NCBI RefSeq assembly: GCF_033115175.1
Contig: NC_084831.1
Coordinates: 39,960,002 to 40,024,001 of the forward strand
Origin: Lepus europaeus
Taxonomy: Eukaryota; Chordata; Mammalia; Lagomorpha; Leporidae
Reading direction: 5' to 3'
Length of the DNA stretch: 64,000 bases
Shown: positions 41,889-53,284 of the stretch, in pieces
How the letters are laid out: each line of letters begins with the position of its first letter
Numbering within the stretch: the first letter of the stretch is position 1
The notes under the pieces: model-generated
Databases searched by the model: none
What the model saw: the letters and a program-made list of their open reading frames with translations, nothing else
What the model was told of the DNA's origin: nothing
Position numbers and translations under genes: made by a program

Positions 41889-41980
41889 CGCATAACATGA
41901 GGGGCTTCAATAAGTTCATGGAAAATCCAAATCCTTTCTTTTAATTCCATTTTCCACCAACTTTCGGGAGTCCCCTCAGG
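41889..41980 (+). mobile_element. Short inverted-repeat element, copy 2, internally deleted
   Basis: GGGGCTTCAATAAGTTCATGG on the left faces CCACCAACTTTCGGGAGTCCCC on the right, so arms of about 30 bp can pair. The left end matches copies at 3505 and 44881. Confidence 0.65.
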
Positions 41981-42011
41981 TGCTACAATGTACTTCTTTA
42001 ATCTTGACCAC

Positions 42012-42034
42012 CCACACACACACACACACACACA
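42012..42034 (+). repeat. (CA)n microsatellite
   Basis: About eleven CA units. Confidence 0.95.
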
Positions 42035-42261
42035 TCATGGTGGACTGCAGGTAGGGAGTAAAGATGCTAAAACTGCTTTGGTAAGGTATTGGAAAAAAGA
42101 TCTAATAGTACAGAAAAGTGGCCAGTGCTGGAGTGGACTTACTGTAGATGTCTGGAGAACACACCAGCTGATGGTGTTACCTCTGGGGACCCTGTGTGCA
42201 GCTCTTGCTAATGTGATAAGACGTGGGCTAGGACAAGGGTCATAGTATTCCCTTCTTTCTT

Positions 42262-42581
42262 TTCAAGATTTATTTGAAAGGCAGAGTTACAAAGAGAGAA
42301 GGAGAGAGGCAGAGAGAGAGGTCTTCCAGCTCCTGGTTCACTCCCAAAATGGCTGTAACAGTTGGGACTGGGCTAGGCTGAAGCCAGGAGCCACAAGCTT
42401 CATTCGGTCTCCCACATGGATGCAGGGGTTCAAGTACTTGAACCATCCTCTGCTGCCCTCCCAGGCCATTAGAATGGGGCTGGATTGGAAGTGGAGCAGC
42501 TGGGACATGAACTGGCGCCCATGTGGAATGCAGATGAAGCAGGCAGCGGCTTTTACCTGCTATGCCCCAGCGCCGACCCCG
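42262..42581 (-). mobile_element. CSINE, full length, antisense
   Basis: AAGATTTATTTGAAAGGCAGAG tail, core, ATGCCCCAGCGCCGACCCC head. Confidence 0.93.
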
Positions 42582-42918
42582 GGTACCAGCATCTCTAAGG
42601 AGCTCAGGGTTGGTTACTCTGTGCTAGCTGGGGTAATGGTAGGGGACACTGCTACAAATATGCTCCTTATGTTAGTGAGAATGACTGAATTCTGAAATAA
42701 CAGTGCCCAAGTGTAACACCTACCCATCAAAGTGAAGGGAGATATGATTAAATTAAATAATAGGAAGCAAAACCCATAGAGACCAAGTGGTCCTGACCCA
42801 GGGATCTGTAGCAAAATGATAAGACAGATGGGTGGACAATGGAGTTTTTCTTGTCTTTACCAAAAAAGGTTGCAAGAAGGACATGGAAGGCTGATGTCAG
42901 CTGTCAAAAGAACACATC
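42582..42918. other. Unassigned DNA
   Basis: No recognised repeat; ends in the AACACATCA target word of the next SINE. Confidence 0.4.
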
Positions 42919-43246
42919 AGGGGTTGGCGTCGTGGCTCACTTGGTTAATCCTCCGCCTGTGGTGCTGGCATCCCATATGGGCACCAGGTTCTAGTCCCGG
43001 TTGCTCCTCTTCCAGTCCAGCTCTCTGCTGTGGCCTGGGAAGGCAGTGGAGGATGGCCCAAGTGCTTGGGCCCCTGCACCCGCTTGGGAGACCAGGAAAA
43101 AGCACCTGGCTCCTGGCTTTGGATCAGCGCAGCACCAGCCGTAGGGGCCATTTTGGGGGGGAGGGGTGGTGAACCAACAGAAGGAAGACCTTTCTGTCTC
43201 TCTCTCTCTCACTGTCTAACTCTATCTGTAAAAAAAAAAAAAAAAA
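42919..43246 (+). mobile_element. CSINE2-like SINE
   Basis: GGGGTTGGCGTCGTGGCTCACTTGG head, GGTTCTAGTCCCGG B box, A18 tail. AACACATCA(GG) before and ACACACATCAAGG after fit a target duplication. Confidence 0.95.
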
Positions 43247-43735
43247 GAAAACACACATCAAGGCCCGTTGCCCAACTCCAGACTGACTCCAGACTGGAAC
43301 CAGTTCTCAGGTCCAGAGCTCATTGATGAAAAGGGCAGCCAGGTCTTCCTCAGGAAGGACCCTACACACCACACAGAGTAAACACAGTGGTATCTCCCTT
43401 AATATTTCTCCAAAGGGATTTAGAGCCACTTTCTAGAGTACTGAACACCAGGGAAAGGGGAGTTTCCAGCTGTTCTGAGTGCTGCTGAATAAAAGATCTG
43501 AACTGTGATGTTTCCAGGAATACCTGATGTCAACATGGCTTCCTTGGTAGAGTGGAGGCCTAGGGAAGCCAGGATAAGTTGAGTCCTGGTCCATGTCCAC
43601 TTCGCAGATCAAATGGGGTCATTTCTCAGGACCCCTAGTATATAACCAGGATGGGGGGAAGAACTGCTATAATCCAAAAGCTGTACCTATGAAATTTATA
43701 TTTATTAAATAAAAGCTTTCTATTAAAAAAAAAAG
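43247..43735. other. Unassigned unique DNA
   Basis: No recognised repeat until the A-rich 43715-43735. Confidence 0.4.
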
Positions 43736-44240
43736 AAGGCCGAAGTGGCTGGAGCAGAAGAGAACCAAGGAGAGTGTGATAGGGGCAGAGCTTGAAGAGG
43801 CAGCTGAGGACCACATCACGTGGGGTTCTGGGGGCCACACTAAGATATGCAGTTTTCAATTGACCCACAGAAATCTCAGCATGATGGGAAACCAAGGCAG
43901 GGTGCTCTGCAGGGAGGTGATGATGCAGTTTATGTTCTTTCAAAAGGAGTGCTTTGGCTGTGTGTGAAGAGTGAAGTGAAAGGGAGTAGAGGTCCAAGCA
44001 GGAAGGCTTTGCAGGCACACAGGCTGGAGATCTTGGTGGCTTGCTGAAAAGGGGCTGGGGTGGAGATGGAGAGAGGTGGAAAGATTTAGCATGTGTTTTG
44101 TAGGTCTGTTAATGCATTGGACAGGAAAAATTAAAGAAGAGGCATCAAGGATGAACTTTTTAGCCTGAGCAACAGCAGAGATGGTAGTGCCTTTTGCCTG
44201 ATGGAAAGCCTGAGAAGAAACTGGGGACAAGGAAAAAATA
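43736..44240 (+). mobile_element. Probable ancient mammalian interspersed repeat, unnamed
   Basis: GAAGTGGCTGGAGCAGAAGAG, GGGCCACACTAAGATATGC, AGGCATCAAGGATGAACTTTTTAGCCTGAGCAAC and ACTGGGGACAAG follow the order of a dispersed purine-rich repeat seen in many mammals. Name not recalled. A related tract is suspected near 63.4 kb. Confidence 0.45.
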
Positions 44241-44358
44241 TGTAGAAATCAAGAATTCTGCTTAAGTTTGAGATACCTGAGAACAAATCAACTGTATGCA
44301 TCTAAATTTCTGGGATGGCATTAGGCTACAGAATCATTTTCGCATGATAACTTTTTTC

Positions 44359-44648
44359 TTTAAGATGTATTTATTTGAAAGGCATAACAATACACAGATA
44401 TCTTCCATCTACTGATTCACTTCTCAAGTGCCCAAAAAAACAGTGCTAGGCCAGGCTAAGGCCAGGAGCCAGGAACTCCAGCCAGGTTTCCCACATGAGT
44501 GACAGGAACCCAAGTATTTGAGCCATCATCTGCTGCTTCCCAGTCACCATAACAGGAAGCTGAATTTTAAGCTCAAAGTAGCCTCTACTTGAACCAGCAC
44601 TCTGATACAGAATGAGCGCATTCCAAGTGGTTGCTTAACTTGTACCAA
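44359..44648 (-). mobile_element. CSINE, antisense, old
   Basis: GATGTATTTATTTGAAAGGC tail, ATCTTCCATCTACTGATTCAC, GGCCAGGAGCCAGGAACTCC, TGAACCAGCACTCTGATAC; head degraded. Confidence 0.83.
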
Positions 44649-44689
44649 AATATCCACCCAACACCTTGTAGGTTTTACTGCTGCATGTT

Positions 44690-44880
44690 GAGGCCAAGAT
44701 CACTGGGTGTCACAGTGCCAGAGAGCTTGGGCTTGGACTGACAGGAGTTTGAATTCTAGCTCTCGACTGACCATCAGTGTGGCTAGAGACATGTCACTCT
44801 CTGTGTCTTCAGCTCCTTTCCTATAAAACAGGAACTATTATGTTTTCTCTTGGGATTGTTGAGAGGGTTAAGAACATATG
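44690..44880 (+). mobile_element. MIR SINE remnant
   Basis: GTTTGAATTCTAGCTCTCGACTGACC, TGTGGCTAGAGACATGTCACTCTCTGTGTCTTCAGCTCC, TATAAAACAGGAACTATTATG, TTGTTGAGAGGGTTAAG: the usual MIR order in sense. Confidence 0.87.
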
Positions 44881-45345
44881 ACTTCGAGAACTTCATGGAA
44901 AATGGAATTAAAAGTAAGTTTATGTCGGCACAAAAATTTGAAATTCATGTATATGGATTTTTCATTATATGCATTCCATGGTCTTTTTTTAAAAGATTTA
45001 TTTATTTGAAAGGCAAAGTCACAGAGAGGCAGAGGCAGAGAGAGAGAAAGAGAGAGTGAGTCTTCCATATGCTGGTTCACTCCCCAGATGGCCACAATGG
45101 CTGGAGCTGCACCCATCCGAAGCCAGGAGCCAGGAGCTTCTTCCGGGTCTCCCATGTGGGTATAGGGTCCTAAGGACTGGGCCATCTTCTACTGCTTTCC
45201 CAGGCCATAGCAGAGAGATGCATTGGAAGTGGAGCAGCTGGGACTTGAACCGGCGCCTATATGGAATGCCGGCACTGCAGGCAGCAGCTTTACCTGCTAT
45301 GCCACCTTGCCAGCTCCTCCATGATCTTTTTGAAGACTGCTTGTA
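44881..45345 (+). mobile_element. Short inverted-repeat element, copy 3, split by CSINE
   Basis: GACTTCGAGAACTTCATGGAAAATGGAATTAAAAG at 44881 continues to ATATGCATTCCATGGTC at 44983. After a CSINE, CTCCATGATCTTTTTGAAGAC (45317-45337) supplies the matching right end. CCATG(G/A)TCTTTTT on both sides looks like the SINE's target duplication. Confidence 0.65.
44990..45317 (-). mobile_element. CSINE, full length, antisense
   Basis: TTAAAAGATTTATTTATTTGAAAGGC tail, core, antisense head ATGCCACCTTGCCAGCTCC; inserted in the short inverted-repeat element. Confidence 0.95.
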
Positions 45346-46289
45346 TGTAAATCTAACTGGCGTTATTAGTAGTAGAAACTGGAAAAATTGATACCATCAT
45401 TCAGCCAGTAAAAACTGCGAATTACACCTGTAGTTCCTAGGAGTATACATGCTATTTTTACAAAGCCAAATCTTTGAAATAGTAACTCATGTTCCATACC
45501 GCTGAAAACAAATAGCTAGATGCTTATACAAGCATGTGCCAGGGTGGGGTTAGATGCAGTAATATGCTCCAGGTGGCTGCTACAGAATGGGTCTGTGAAA
45601 CCAAGTCACATTTGCTTTCCAGTGGTTGATATAACCTCATCACCTGGATCAGGAGAGAATACACAGGCGGTCTGCAAAATAAATGTGGATTTTGCATTTA
45701 GACAGACCAGGGTTCAAATCTCCCTTTCCCAGGAATTTAAGTCAGTGGGAGGGCTCCAGCAGTGCCAACTCTACCTGGAACCTCATTGGCACAAGTGGCC
45801 CACGTTGGCTCCTTCAGAACCCACATATCTAATAAATACGTCAATTGGCATCTTCATCATTTTCACTTTAATACAGCTTGTCAGGGGGTTAGCATTGAGG
45901 AGCCCTTGGATTTGAAGCTTATGGAGCAATTAAACCCCCTCCTTGGGGAATCCAGACCTAGAGACCATCAATGCATAGAGATGAGCAATTGTCTGTTTGT
46001 CATCCTCTTACCAGAAAAATGAAATGCTCCCAAGTTCATCAAGGACTTATGCTGTATTTCAATGAGCCATGTGGACATTGCATACTATGTGATTTAAAAA
46101 ACTATTCATCCCATAAACTCAGGGAAGTTGCCTGTCTTCTATTAATTTCTTCTAATTAGCTATCGTCAGGAAAGCACTGGATGTCTGCTGTGATTCCTAG
46201 CCACCTGATGGGGATGGTCAGGAATGCTGGAGAGACGACAGCTTTGCTAACGATCACAAGGAGCTGTCACCTCCTGGCTGCGTTGTGAA
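45346..46289. other. Mostly unassigned unique DNA
   Basis: 45700-45760 (GACAGACCAGGGTTCAAATCTCCC) looks like a small MIR piece; the rest has no repeat I recognise. Plus frames at 45520-45915 and 45762-46022 have no domain. Confidence 0.4.
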
Positions 46290-46365
46290 TCAGGTGGGAA
46301 AGAGAGCATCCTCTCCATGAGAAATGAGGTGACTCACCCAAGGTCACAGGGAAGTTTCATTTCTC
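46290..46365 (-). mobile_element. MIR fragment, antisense
   Basis: GAGAAATGAGGTGACTCACCCAAGGTCACAGGG is the antisense MIR core. Confidence 0.65.
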
Positions 46366-46374
46366 AGCAAAGCC

Positions 46375-46480
46375 GAGCCAGAGAGGGCACAGGCTCTGGA
46401 GTTAGACACATCTGTGCTCAGATCCCAGCTCTGATGATGACCAGCTTGTCCTCAACACTACACAGAATGGTGCCCAGCTT
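46375..46480 (+). mobile_element. MIR fragment
   Basis: CACAGGCTCTGGAGTTAGACACATCTGTGCTCAGATCCCAGCTCTG is the sense MIR head. Its possible 3' continuation (GCGTCAGTTTCCTGGGCTGTAGG) is at 46865-46960. Confidence 0.75.
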
Positions 46481-46974
46481 CTGACCACCAGCACCTGCAG
46501 CTGTGTGGCCCTAAGGCTTCTTGGCTGCTCACTCCTCACCCTGCCCCTCCTTCACAGCAGTTTCAAGTGATAGGAAATCAATACCCTTTGAGAACACACT
46601 CAACCAAGCCTGACTGGGGAAGGTGAAAAATATCCAGGCCCCTCCTTCCTGAGATCCGAGTTCTGTACTGGCTCCTGGAGTTCTGCTGTGGGGTCCAGCT
46701 CTGCCCACCCACGAGGATAACCTACTTGATAATGACATTTCCTGGGTGGCCCTTCCATCCTTGTCTTGTCCTCCCATTTCCCCACCGGTTTTCCTTGAGA
46801 CCTCATCATAATCCCCTTGCATGAAGGTCAGTTTCTAGGGAACCCCTCTGACAAGTGATGTAGGTCCTCTTTGAGCGTCAGTTTCCTGGGCTGTAGGGGA
46901 GAACACGCTGTATATGGTACGTGCCTCTCAGGTTGGTGGGGAAGAGTAAAGGAAGTGTTGTGTCTAAAAGGATT
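46481..46974. other. Unique DNA with a MIR 3' piece
   Basis: 46865-46960 resembles the MIR 3' half; the rest is unassigned. Overlapping minus frames at 46529-46822 look like chance. Confidence 0.45.
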
Positions 46975-47725
46975 GCACACTTCTTTTCATAGGGGCATCA
47001 TTTATAACAGCAAACAGTGAGGAATGACCTTCATGTCCAACAAGAAGGGAATGGATAAATAAATTGGGATTTATCTGTGTGGTACATCATTCTACTTGTA
47101 CCTAATGAGTAAAAATTAAAGTTTTCTTTTCTTTTCTTTTTTTTTTTTTTTGAAATGCAGAGTGGACAGTGAGAGAGAGAGACAGAGAGAAAGGTCTTCC
47201 TTTTGCCGTTGGTTCACCCTCCAATGGCCACTGCAGTTGGCGCACCATACTGATCTGAGGGCAGGAGCCAGGTGCTTCTCCTGGTCTCCCATGGGGTGCA
47301 GGGCCCAAGCACTTGGGCCATCCTCCACTGCACTCCCTGGCCACAGCAGAGAGCTGACCTGGAAGAGGGGCAACCGGGACAGAATCCGGCGCCCCGACCG
47401 GGACTAGAACCTGGTGTGCTGGCGCCGCAGGCAGAGGATTAGCCTATTGAGTCACGGCGCCGGCCAAAATTAATGTTTTCAAAGAATGTTCAATGGCATG
47501 GAAAAAATATACATGGAGTCCATATGTCATATAATCCAGCTGAGGATCTCAGTGAAGAAAACTACCTAAAACTATAAATATGGAATTGTTTTAATTTTCC
47601 TAGAATGTGTTAAAATACATAAAGTGTTATTTATTGCTTGGTCTTGGTGAGTTATTTCCTTTATGCTTTTTCTTATTTTTTAAATTTCAAAATTTCTGCC
47701 TAGAAATATTACAGAAATTGGTCTT
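46975..47725 (+). mobile_element. Old L1 3' end, split by CSINE
   Basis: ATTTATAACAGCAAACAGTGAGGAATGACC, TGTCCAACAAGAAGGGAATGGATAAATAAATTG and CATCATTCTACTTGTACC are the sense L1 ORF2 end. After the SINE, 47467-47725 is AT-rich, 3'UTR-like. Confidence 0.75.
47137..47466 (-). mobile_element. CSINE2-like SINE, antisense, young
   Basis: T-run, GCAGAGTGGACAGTGAGAGAG, GACTAGAACCTGGTG, GTCACGGCGCCGGCC. AAAATTAAAGTTTTC before and AAAATTAATGTTTTC after form the target duplication. Confidence 0.96.
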
Positions 47726-48040
47726 TTTTTTTTTAAAAAAAGGTATATTTATTTATGTATTTGAAAGGCAGTGAGACAGAGATCTTCCCATGAGCTCACT
47801 CATTCCTCAATGGCATCAGCTGCCAGGTCAGGGCCAGGCCGAAGCCAGGAGCCCGGAGCCCCTCCAGTCTCCCACAAGCTTAGCAGAGGCCCAAGCGCCT
47901 AGACCCCCGTCTGATGCCTTCCAGGCTCGTTAGCAGGAGCTGGAGCAGAAGCAGAGCAGCAGGGTCTCACACTGGCCCTCCAATCTGGGATGCCAGCTCC
48001 ACAACTGGAGACTCGCCACTGGGCCACAACATCAGCGCCC
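47726..48040 (-). mobile_element. CSINE, antisense, diverged
   Basis: TTTATTTATGTATTTGAAAGGCAG tail, GCCGAAGCCAGGAGCCCGGAGC, GGGATGCCAGCTCC, GGGCCACAACATCAGCGCCC head. Confidence 0.88.
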
Positions 48041-48281
48041 AGAGTGTAATCTTAACTTCAAGGTTTCAATCATAATAAGAAAATAAAGATACCTAACCTC
48101 AAATGCTTTGTTTTCCTTTCCCTTTTTTCTGGTCAAAAGCACTAATTAGAAAAAGGAAATTCAGTTTTCATGCAATATCAGAGTCGACAGCAAGTAAGGG
48201 TAAGGCTTTGCAAAGGCCTTGGGAGTATAAATCAGGTTCTTTGAGTCCCAGCTGGAGGCTTCTGGGTCCTCCCCTTTCTTT
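48041..48281. other. Unassigned DNA
   Basis: Nothing recognised. Confidence 0.4.
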
Positions 48282-48541
48282 CTTTTTAAAATGTTCATTT
48301 ACTTTTACCTACTTGAAAGACAAAGCGACAGACAGGAGAGAGAGATCAGTCTTCCTGGAACTCCATCCAGGTGTCCCATGTGGGTGGCACTGATCCAAGC
48401 ACTAGAGTTTTCACCTGCTGCCTCCCAGGAAGCATGAGCAGGAAGGTGCATCGGAAGTGAAGCAGCCGGGATTCCCGCCAGCACTTCAGTTTGGGATGCC
48501 TGCACCCCGAGCAGCAGTTCCACCCACCTGCCTCACCTCCC
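48282..48541 (-). mobile_element. CSINE, antisense, old
   Basis: TTACCTACTTGAAAGACAAAGCGAC, CAGGTGTCCCATGTGGGTGGC, GGAAGTGAAGCAGCCGGGATTCC; middle and head shortened. Confidence 0.8.
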
Positions 48542-48825
48542 CTTCACGGTCCCACTCTGAGACCATTTTCCTTCACAGTTCTGGTCAGCTGCTCTTCTGC
48601 CATTGGCAATGTCGACCCCAGGCTGGAGTGCCAGCTCAGGCCAAGTCAGTCAACAGCACCGATGACCTTTGTGACCCAGCGCCAGGCTACTTTCTTCTGA
48701 GGACTTCTTGACTTAGCTGCCTCTGACCCTTGAGGATTCCCATCACATTCCCTCTGCATCCACTCTTTCTCCACTCCATTTACCACCCCCTTGTGTAGAC
48801 AAAAGCTATTACAACAAAGAAAAAA

Positions 48826-48875
48826 GTCCATCCACCCATCCACCCATCCGCCCGTCTATCCATCCATCCATACAC
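48826..48875 (+). repeat. (CCAT)n-like microsatellite
   Basis: Imperfect CCATCCACCCATCC units with CCGCCCGTC interruptions. Confidence 0.9.
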
Positions 48876-48884
48876 ACATCCTTT

Positions 48885-48965
48885 CACTCAGAGTGTTTCA
48901 TTCAGCAGTTCATTGGTTACTTGACTCTGCAGGCACTGTGCTAGAGTTTTGGTTTGCAGCCTTGA
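48885..48965 (+). mobile_element. L2/MIR-like fragment
   Basis: GAGTGTTTCATTCAGCAGTTCATTGG and CTGCAGGCACTGTGCTAGAG fit the 'attcaacaaatatttattgag..ggcactgtgctag' landmark of ancient repeats. Confidence 0.55.
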
Positions 48966-49699
48966 CTCAGACACCGTCCCTTCCAAACTCCCTGGCCACA
49001 GGATAGCACAAAGAAGCCACTCGTGCTTACCCTACCCGCCCTCGCCCACCTACAGCAGATGCCTTGTGCTGCCTGCCCCACATTGCCTCAGCTCACCTGA
49101 CTTCATGCAGCCTGGGGGACAGTTCCGGGCCCCTGGCTGGCATCCCTCATCTGGGGAGTCTCAGCCACCTCAGGGGTCAGCCTTGTAGAAAAGCAATAGG
49201 TCTTTGCCCGAGGAGAAGGAGGTGACCCTCAACTCTCAAGGGAGTTTTTACATCACTGCTCTAACAAAGTCCCTAGAGGGACTGAGGCTCAGGTCCCCTT
49301 GGCAAATTTAACTCATGAACACACTCTTTACTGACTTCTCTTCTTGCTCTGTTTCACTTTTGCCTCGCCCTTCCTTCTGGCAAATAAACCACTTGCTTTC
49401 AGTTCTCTACTTCTGGAAGAACTAAGATATCACGGTAGGCATTACTAATGAGTGCATGAGTGATGATTTTATAATGAGAAGGGAGAGGACACTGTTGCAA
49501 GCAGACAGATGACTGCCTGCTGTTGACGAGGAAACACTGTGTGTTACCTCATTGTCTGTTTGTAATGAGGGACCACAGCCTCCACGTGTGTGTGTGCCCG
49601 GGGGGTTGCTTTGACTGACTTTCTTATAAATACCAGGCATTAGGGTAATGTGGATGTGACCGAATAACAGCTGCCCCCCACAGTCACTTCATTAGTGAG
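48966..49699. other. Unique DNA; conserved-looking part 49425-49695
   Basis: 48966-49420 has no repeat landmark. 49425-49695 is smooth, repeat-free and non-coding, with GCATTACTAATGAGTGCATGAG, TTATAATGAG and TTATAAATACC words. Confidence 0.4.
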
Positions 49700-49870
49700 G
49701 GACTTTATCACATTGGCTCATTCGCCCTTCACAGCCCCTCTGCAACTCAGGCATTCATCCGTCCCACTTTCTAAGTGAGGAAAGTGAGGTTGACAGGGAC
49801 AGTTCAAGGTCGTATGGTTGTAGAGCAAGGTGCTCAGCTGGATCTGTCACCCTTCTGTGCCCACATCTCT
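49700..49870 (-). mobile_element. MIR remnant, antisense
   Basis: CACAGCCCCTCTGCAACTCAGG, CCCACTTTCTAAGTGAGGAAAGTGAGG, GTTCAAGGTCGTATGGTTG. Confidence 0.78.
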
Positions 49871-50389
49871 ACGTGAGTCTATGAGGACAGCCAGCCGGGG
49901 TCCCACTTCTCCAGCTGCTCAACAAGCAATTCATAGTGTGTGCCCTTGACATCAGGTGTGCCTTCTTTTGGGGCCCAGAGTATCCATCACAGGTCTGTGC
50001 AGTGACGGCACGGTTAGGGGCACACAAGTCTATTTGTTACTCACTGTTAACCAACAGTTAAGATAAAGCATTGCTTTGTTTATTCTGTCAGCTGAAGTGT
50101 GCGATGTGAATTAGGTCTGCAGCACTGCACCTCTTATACACAAGGTTCGCGTGTCACCTGTTGGTCTCATCTCTCCGGGGGTCTCGGGCTCAGCATCAGG
50201 TCTGGGAGGCAGGAATCACTAGCAGTGCTGCCGAACTGAGGAAGACAGTCTGCTCTCTGCCCATTGTATCCACAGCACTGGGGTCCAGCAACCTGGCACG
50301 CATGAGATCACCTTTCTGGGTAGGCGGTTGGGGTGGGGGTGGGAGTCCCAGAGACACAGAATGGCCCTTGGTGCTCACCCACTTCAACC
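49871..50389. other. Unassigned unique DNA
   Basis: Nothing firm. G-run GGTTGGGGTGGGGGTGGGAG near 50330. Confidence 0.4.
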
Positions 50390-50515
50390 AGTTCATTTTA
50401 TAGGTGGGAGAATTGAGGCTGAGAGAGAGTGAATTTTCTACACCTATAGTGCTAAGAGCAGACTGGGACTAGAGCCCAGATGTTTTTGCTTCCAGTTCAC
50501 GCTATTTCTAATGAA
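50390..50515 (-). mobile_element. MIR remnant, antisense
   Basis: CATTTTATAGGTGGGAGAATTGAGGCTGAGAGAG and ACTGGGACTAGAGCCCAGATG are antisense MIR landmarks. Confidence 0.8.
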
Positions 50516-53071
50516 GAAGCATTTCTAGACTCTGCCCCTGCTCCTGAGGTTTGCCCACGTCCCTGCTATGATATGTCTGAAGGATGGAATCAGGCAAAGC
50601 CCCCATAGCTGTAGGAACTCATGGAGAGTATATCCTTCTCCTCACTACTTCCATTTTTCCTAAGGTTCCTTAAAGTAATCCTGTGGTATAGGAAGGGTGA
50701 TCACTCTTAATTCAAGTCTATGGAGATAGAATTGAGATTCAATGAGGGGAGATGACAGCAGGTGAATCCAGCATGCATGCAGAGTTCTGGGACAGCACTC
50801 TGCCCAACAAACCACAGGATCCCTCTAAGGAGGAATGAGTACATGCATAAACAAGAACGAACAGATGAATACGAAACTTACTAAAGAATGAATTAAGACT
50901 TGCATGATAAACAAGGCTTGAACGGCCCCACCCCGTACGTTTGCTTCTCAATGAAGTCAAAATCTCAAGCTCCCTGCCTCTGTTGGGCGGGCATGAAGCA
51001 CTCACAGGAATTTCACAACTGTGCACCCTCCACGTTCGACTCCCAACCAGCACTCAGCCTGGTTCAGAGCAGGCCCTGTGAGCACTTCTGAAACTGAACA
51101 GAAACACACGCTTCGCAACTGTGGGATTTCTGCTCCCAGGAGTAGTTGGGAGAGGGATTCAGGCTATGGAGAGCAGCCTCTCTCTCCGTCACACCCCACA
51201 CCAGGCACCGTTCTCCTACCTCTGCTCCACGCTGACCTGAAGAGGAGAAACGAGGAGCACAGACAGGAACATGGGGCTGGAAGTGGGGCGAGCCCAAGCC
51301 TGAGATCACCTGGAGACAGAGAAAAGGGGGCTCTTGGGGAGCTCCCCACCCCAGATGTGCCGGTCTGGCTCACATCCACCAGAATCAGCCTCCACTAGGA
51401 CTGGGAAGAAGGTGAGGTGGCCCCGACACCCTGCTGGGCACAGTCCCTGGGAGATTGGGGTTGGGGAGGGCCATTAATATGGATGAAACATCCAGAAAGG
51501 AGACGGAATTTCAAACAGAAACTTACCCCGGGACCTCTGACTGTGAGCCGAGGTAAAGCCTGCTCAGAATTGACAATGATCTGTTGTCTGGCACTGGTAA
51601 CATACACACACACATTCACAGCCATACACACCCGTGCATTTTCACACAGGTGGAAGGAGCTCTCAGGAGAGAGGCACACACAATGCCAGCATACTGGGAC
51701 ACACACTCACACACCCTCAACTCCACACGGGCAGTGTCTTTTCCTCCTTTAGTTTCTCTGCGTCTCTCTTCTTTCACTTTCTCTCTCCCACGAATGCCCT
51801 TAGCCTTAAAGTCTGGCAACGTCTTCTACGGGCTTGTGAACTAGGTTTGTTCCACTTTGCCTAGACATTTGAGGGCTTGCTTTTCTTTGTGAAGTTCTGG
51901 AGGAAGGGAGAGAAAGGGATGGCAGCGCCACAGAAATGTTCTGCCCAGGGCCGGCATCCTCATCTTCACCCTCCCCCTCCCCAACAGCAGCAGCAATGCC
52001 ACAGACTCTCGGGGAATGGCTCTTCTCTCTGGACTTGTGCTAGACCCTGGGTCCCAGCAATGAATAACACTATTTTTTGTAATGTAAGGCTGGGTTGGGA
52101 AGACAGAGCTGATGGACAGGAAAAGTGAAATCCCAACACCGTTGCTGAGGTCAAATGGAAGCACAGGAGAAGAGCTATCTATGAGAGCATCAGAGAAGAC
52201 TTCCTGGAGGAGGCGTCAAAAGGACAGCTAGGGATTCAGGCAGTAGAGAGGAGTGGGGACATCCCTGGAAAACTCAAGATGTTTAACAAATTCTGTTGGA
52301 TGAATCGCTGCCGAGGTATTCCACGTTAAAAGCCAGAGCATGGAAGGAAGTGGGGAGTTTTACGAGGTCTCAGAAACATAGAAAACACTAGGCAATATTT
52401 TTCAAAATATTTTCTCACTCATCCTCTCATTCGTTCCTCACTGCCCCCCATCTTATAGCTGGACTCTGGGGTAATTCCACCCAGAGGAAGAGATGAACTT
52501 AACGCACACAGGCGGCCACAGGACTCAGCTTCCTAATGGCTCCATCTTAAAATTCATTTGACTTTGCCATTCGAAAGCTGGAAATTGGAGGTAGGAATGG
52601 GCTTGGGTGCGGGAACAGGAAGTCTCTGATGTCTCTTTATAGCGCAGGGGGAGGCAGAGGGGTGGGCCAGTAGAAGGAGCCGGGCCTCCTCTTCTCTACC
52701 CCCTCCTAATTCCCTGGCAAAACGTCTCTCTTATTGCTACAGAGCTGAGAGCGGCATGGGCCCCGGCCGCCAGGACAAGCATTTCGTGGCAGTGTTTCAA
52801 AGGCAGAGACTGGGGCGTGGAGGACGTGCGGGGACACCCCGCTGCAAAGGAGAGCAGGCCCAGGGGAAGGAGGCAAAATGAGGGCACGCACAGGAGCAAA
52901 AGTGAACCAGCGAGCTCCCCGAGGCAGAGGCTTTTTATAACCAGCATTAAATATTTATTACGCTGTCAGTCTCAGGTCTGTACACAATGAGGCGGAGGGG
53001 AAAATGGAAAAAAAAAAAGCACGCATGGGACTCGGAAGGAATCCAGGCTCCTCCGCTCGCGGTGTGCGGTG
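50516..53071. other. 2.5 kb unique DNA
   Basis: No CSINE. Possible small MIR-like piece at 52390-52470 (CTCATCCTCTCATTCG..TCTTATAGCTGG). Dyadic CACACACATTCACA words at 51602-51715. 52590-52950 is GC-richer with GAGCGGCATGGGCCCCGGCCGCC. No exon supported. Confidence 0.45.
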
Positions 53072-53160
53072 CAATTTCGGACAGGTGGCTTCGCCTCCCC
53101 AGGCCTCTGCTTCCTTATCAGGGAGGGAAGTGAGGGGAATGATGGTTCCTTCACAGGAAG
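53072..53160 (+). mobile_element. MIR 3' half
   Basis: TTTCGGACAGGTGGCTTCGCCTCCCCAGGCCTCTGCTTCCTTATCAGGG then GTGAGGGGAATGATGG: sense MIR order. Confidence 0.78.
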
Positions 53161-53262
53161 CTAGGCCAGCCAGAAGAAAGAAGCAGCACAGGGCCTGGGG
53201 CCAGCCGCAGCAGGATGGACGGTGGTGGCAGCCCAGGAGCAACGGGAGAGGCACTAGAGCTC

Positions 53263-53284
53263 CTAGCAGCAGCAGCAGCAGCAG
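53263..53284 (+). repeat. (CAG)n short run
   Basis: About seven CAG units followed by GGTGGTGGTGG; it generates poly-Ala/Ser/Gly chance frames on both strands. Confidence 0.95.
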
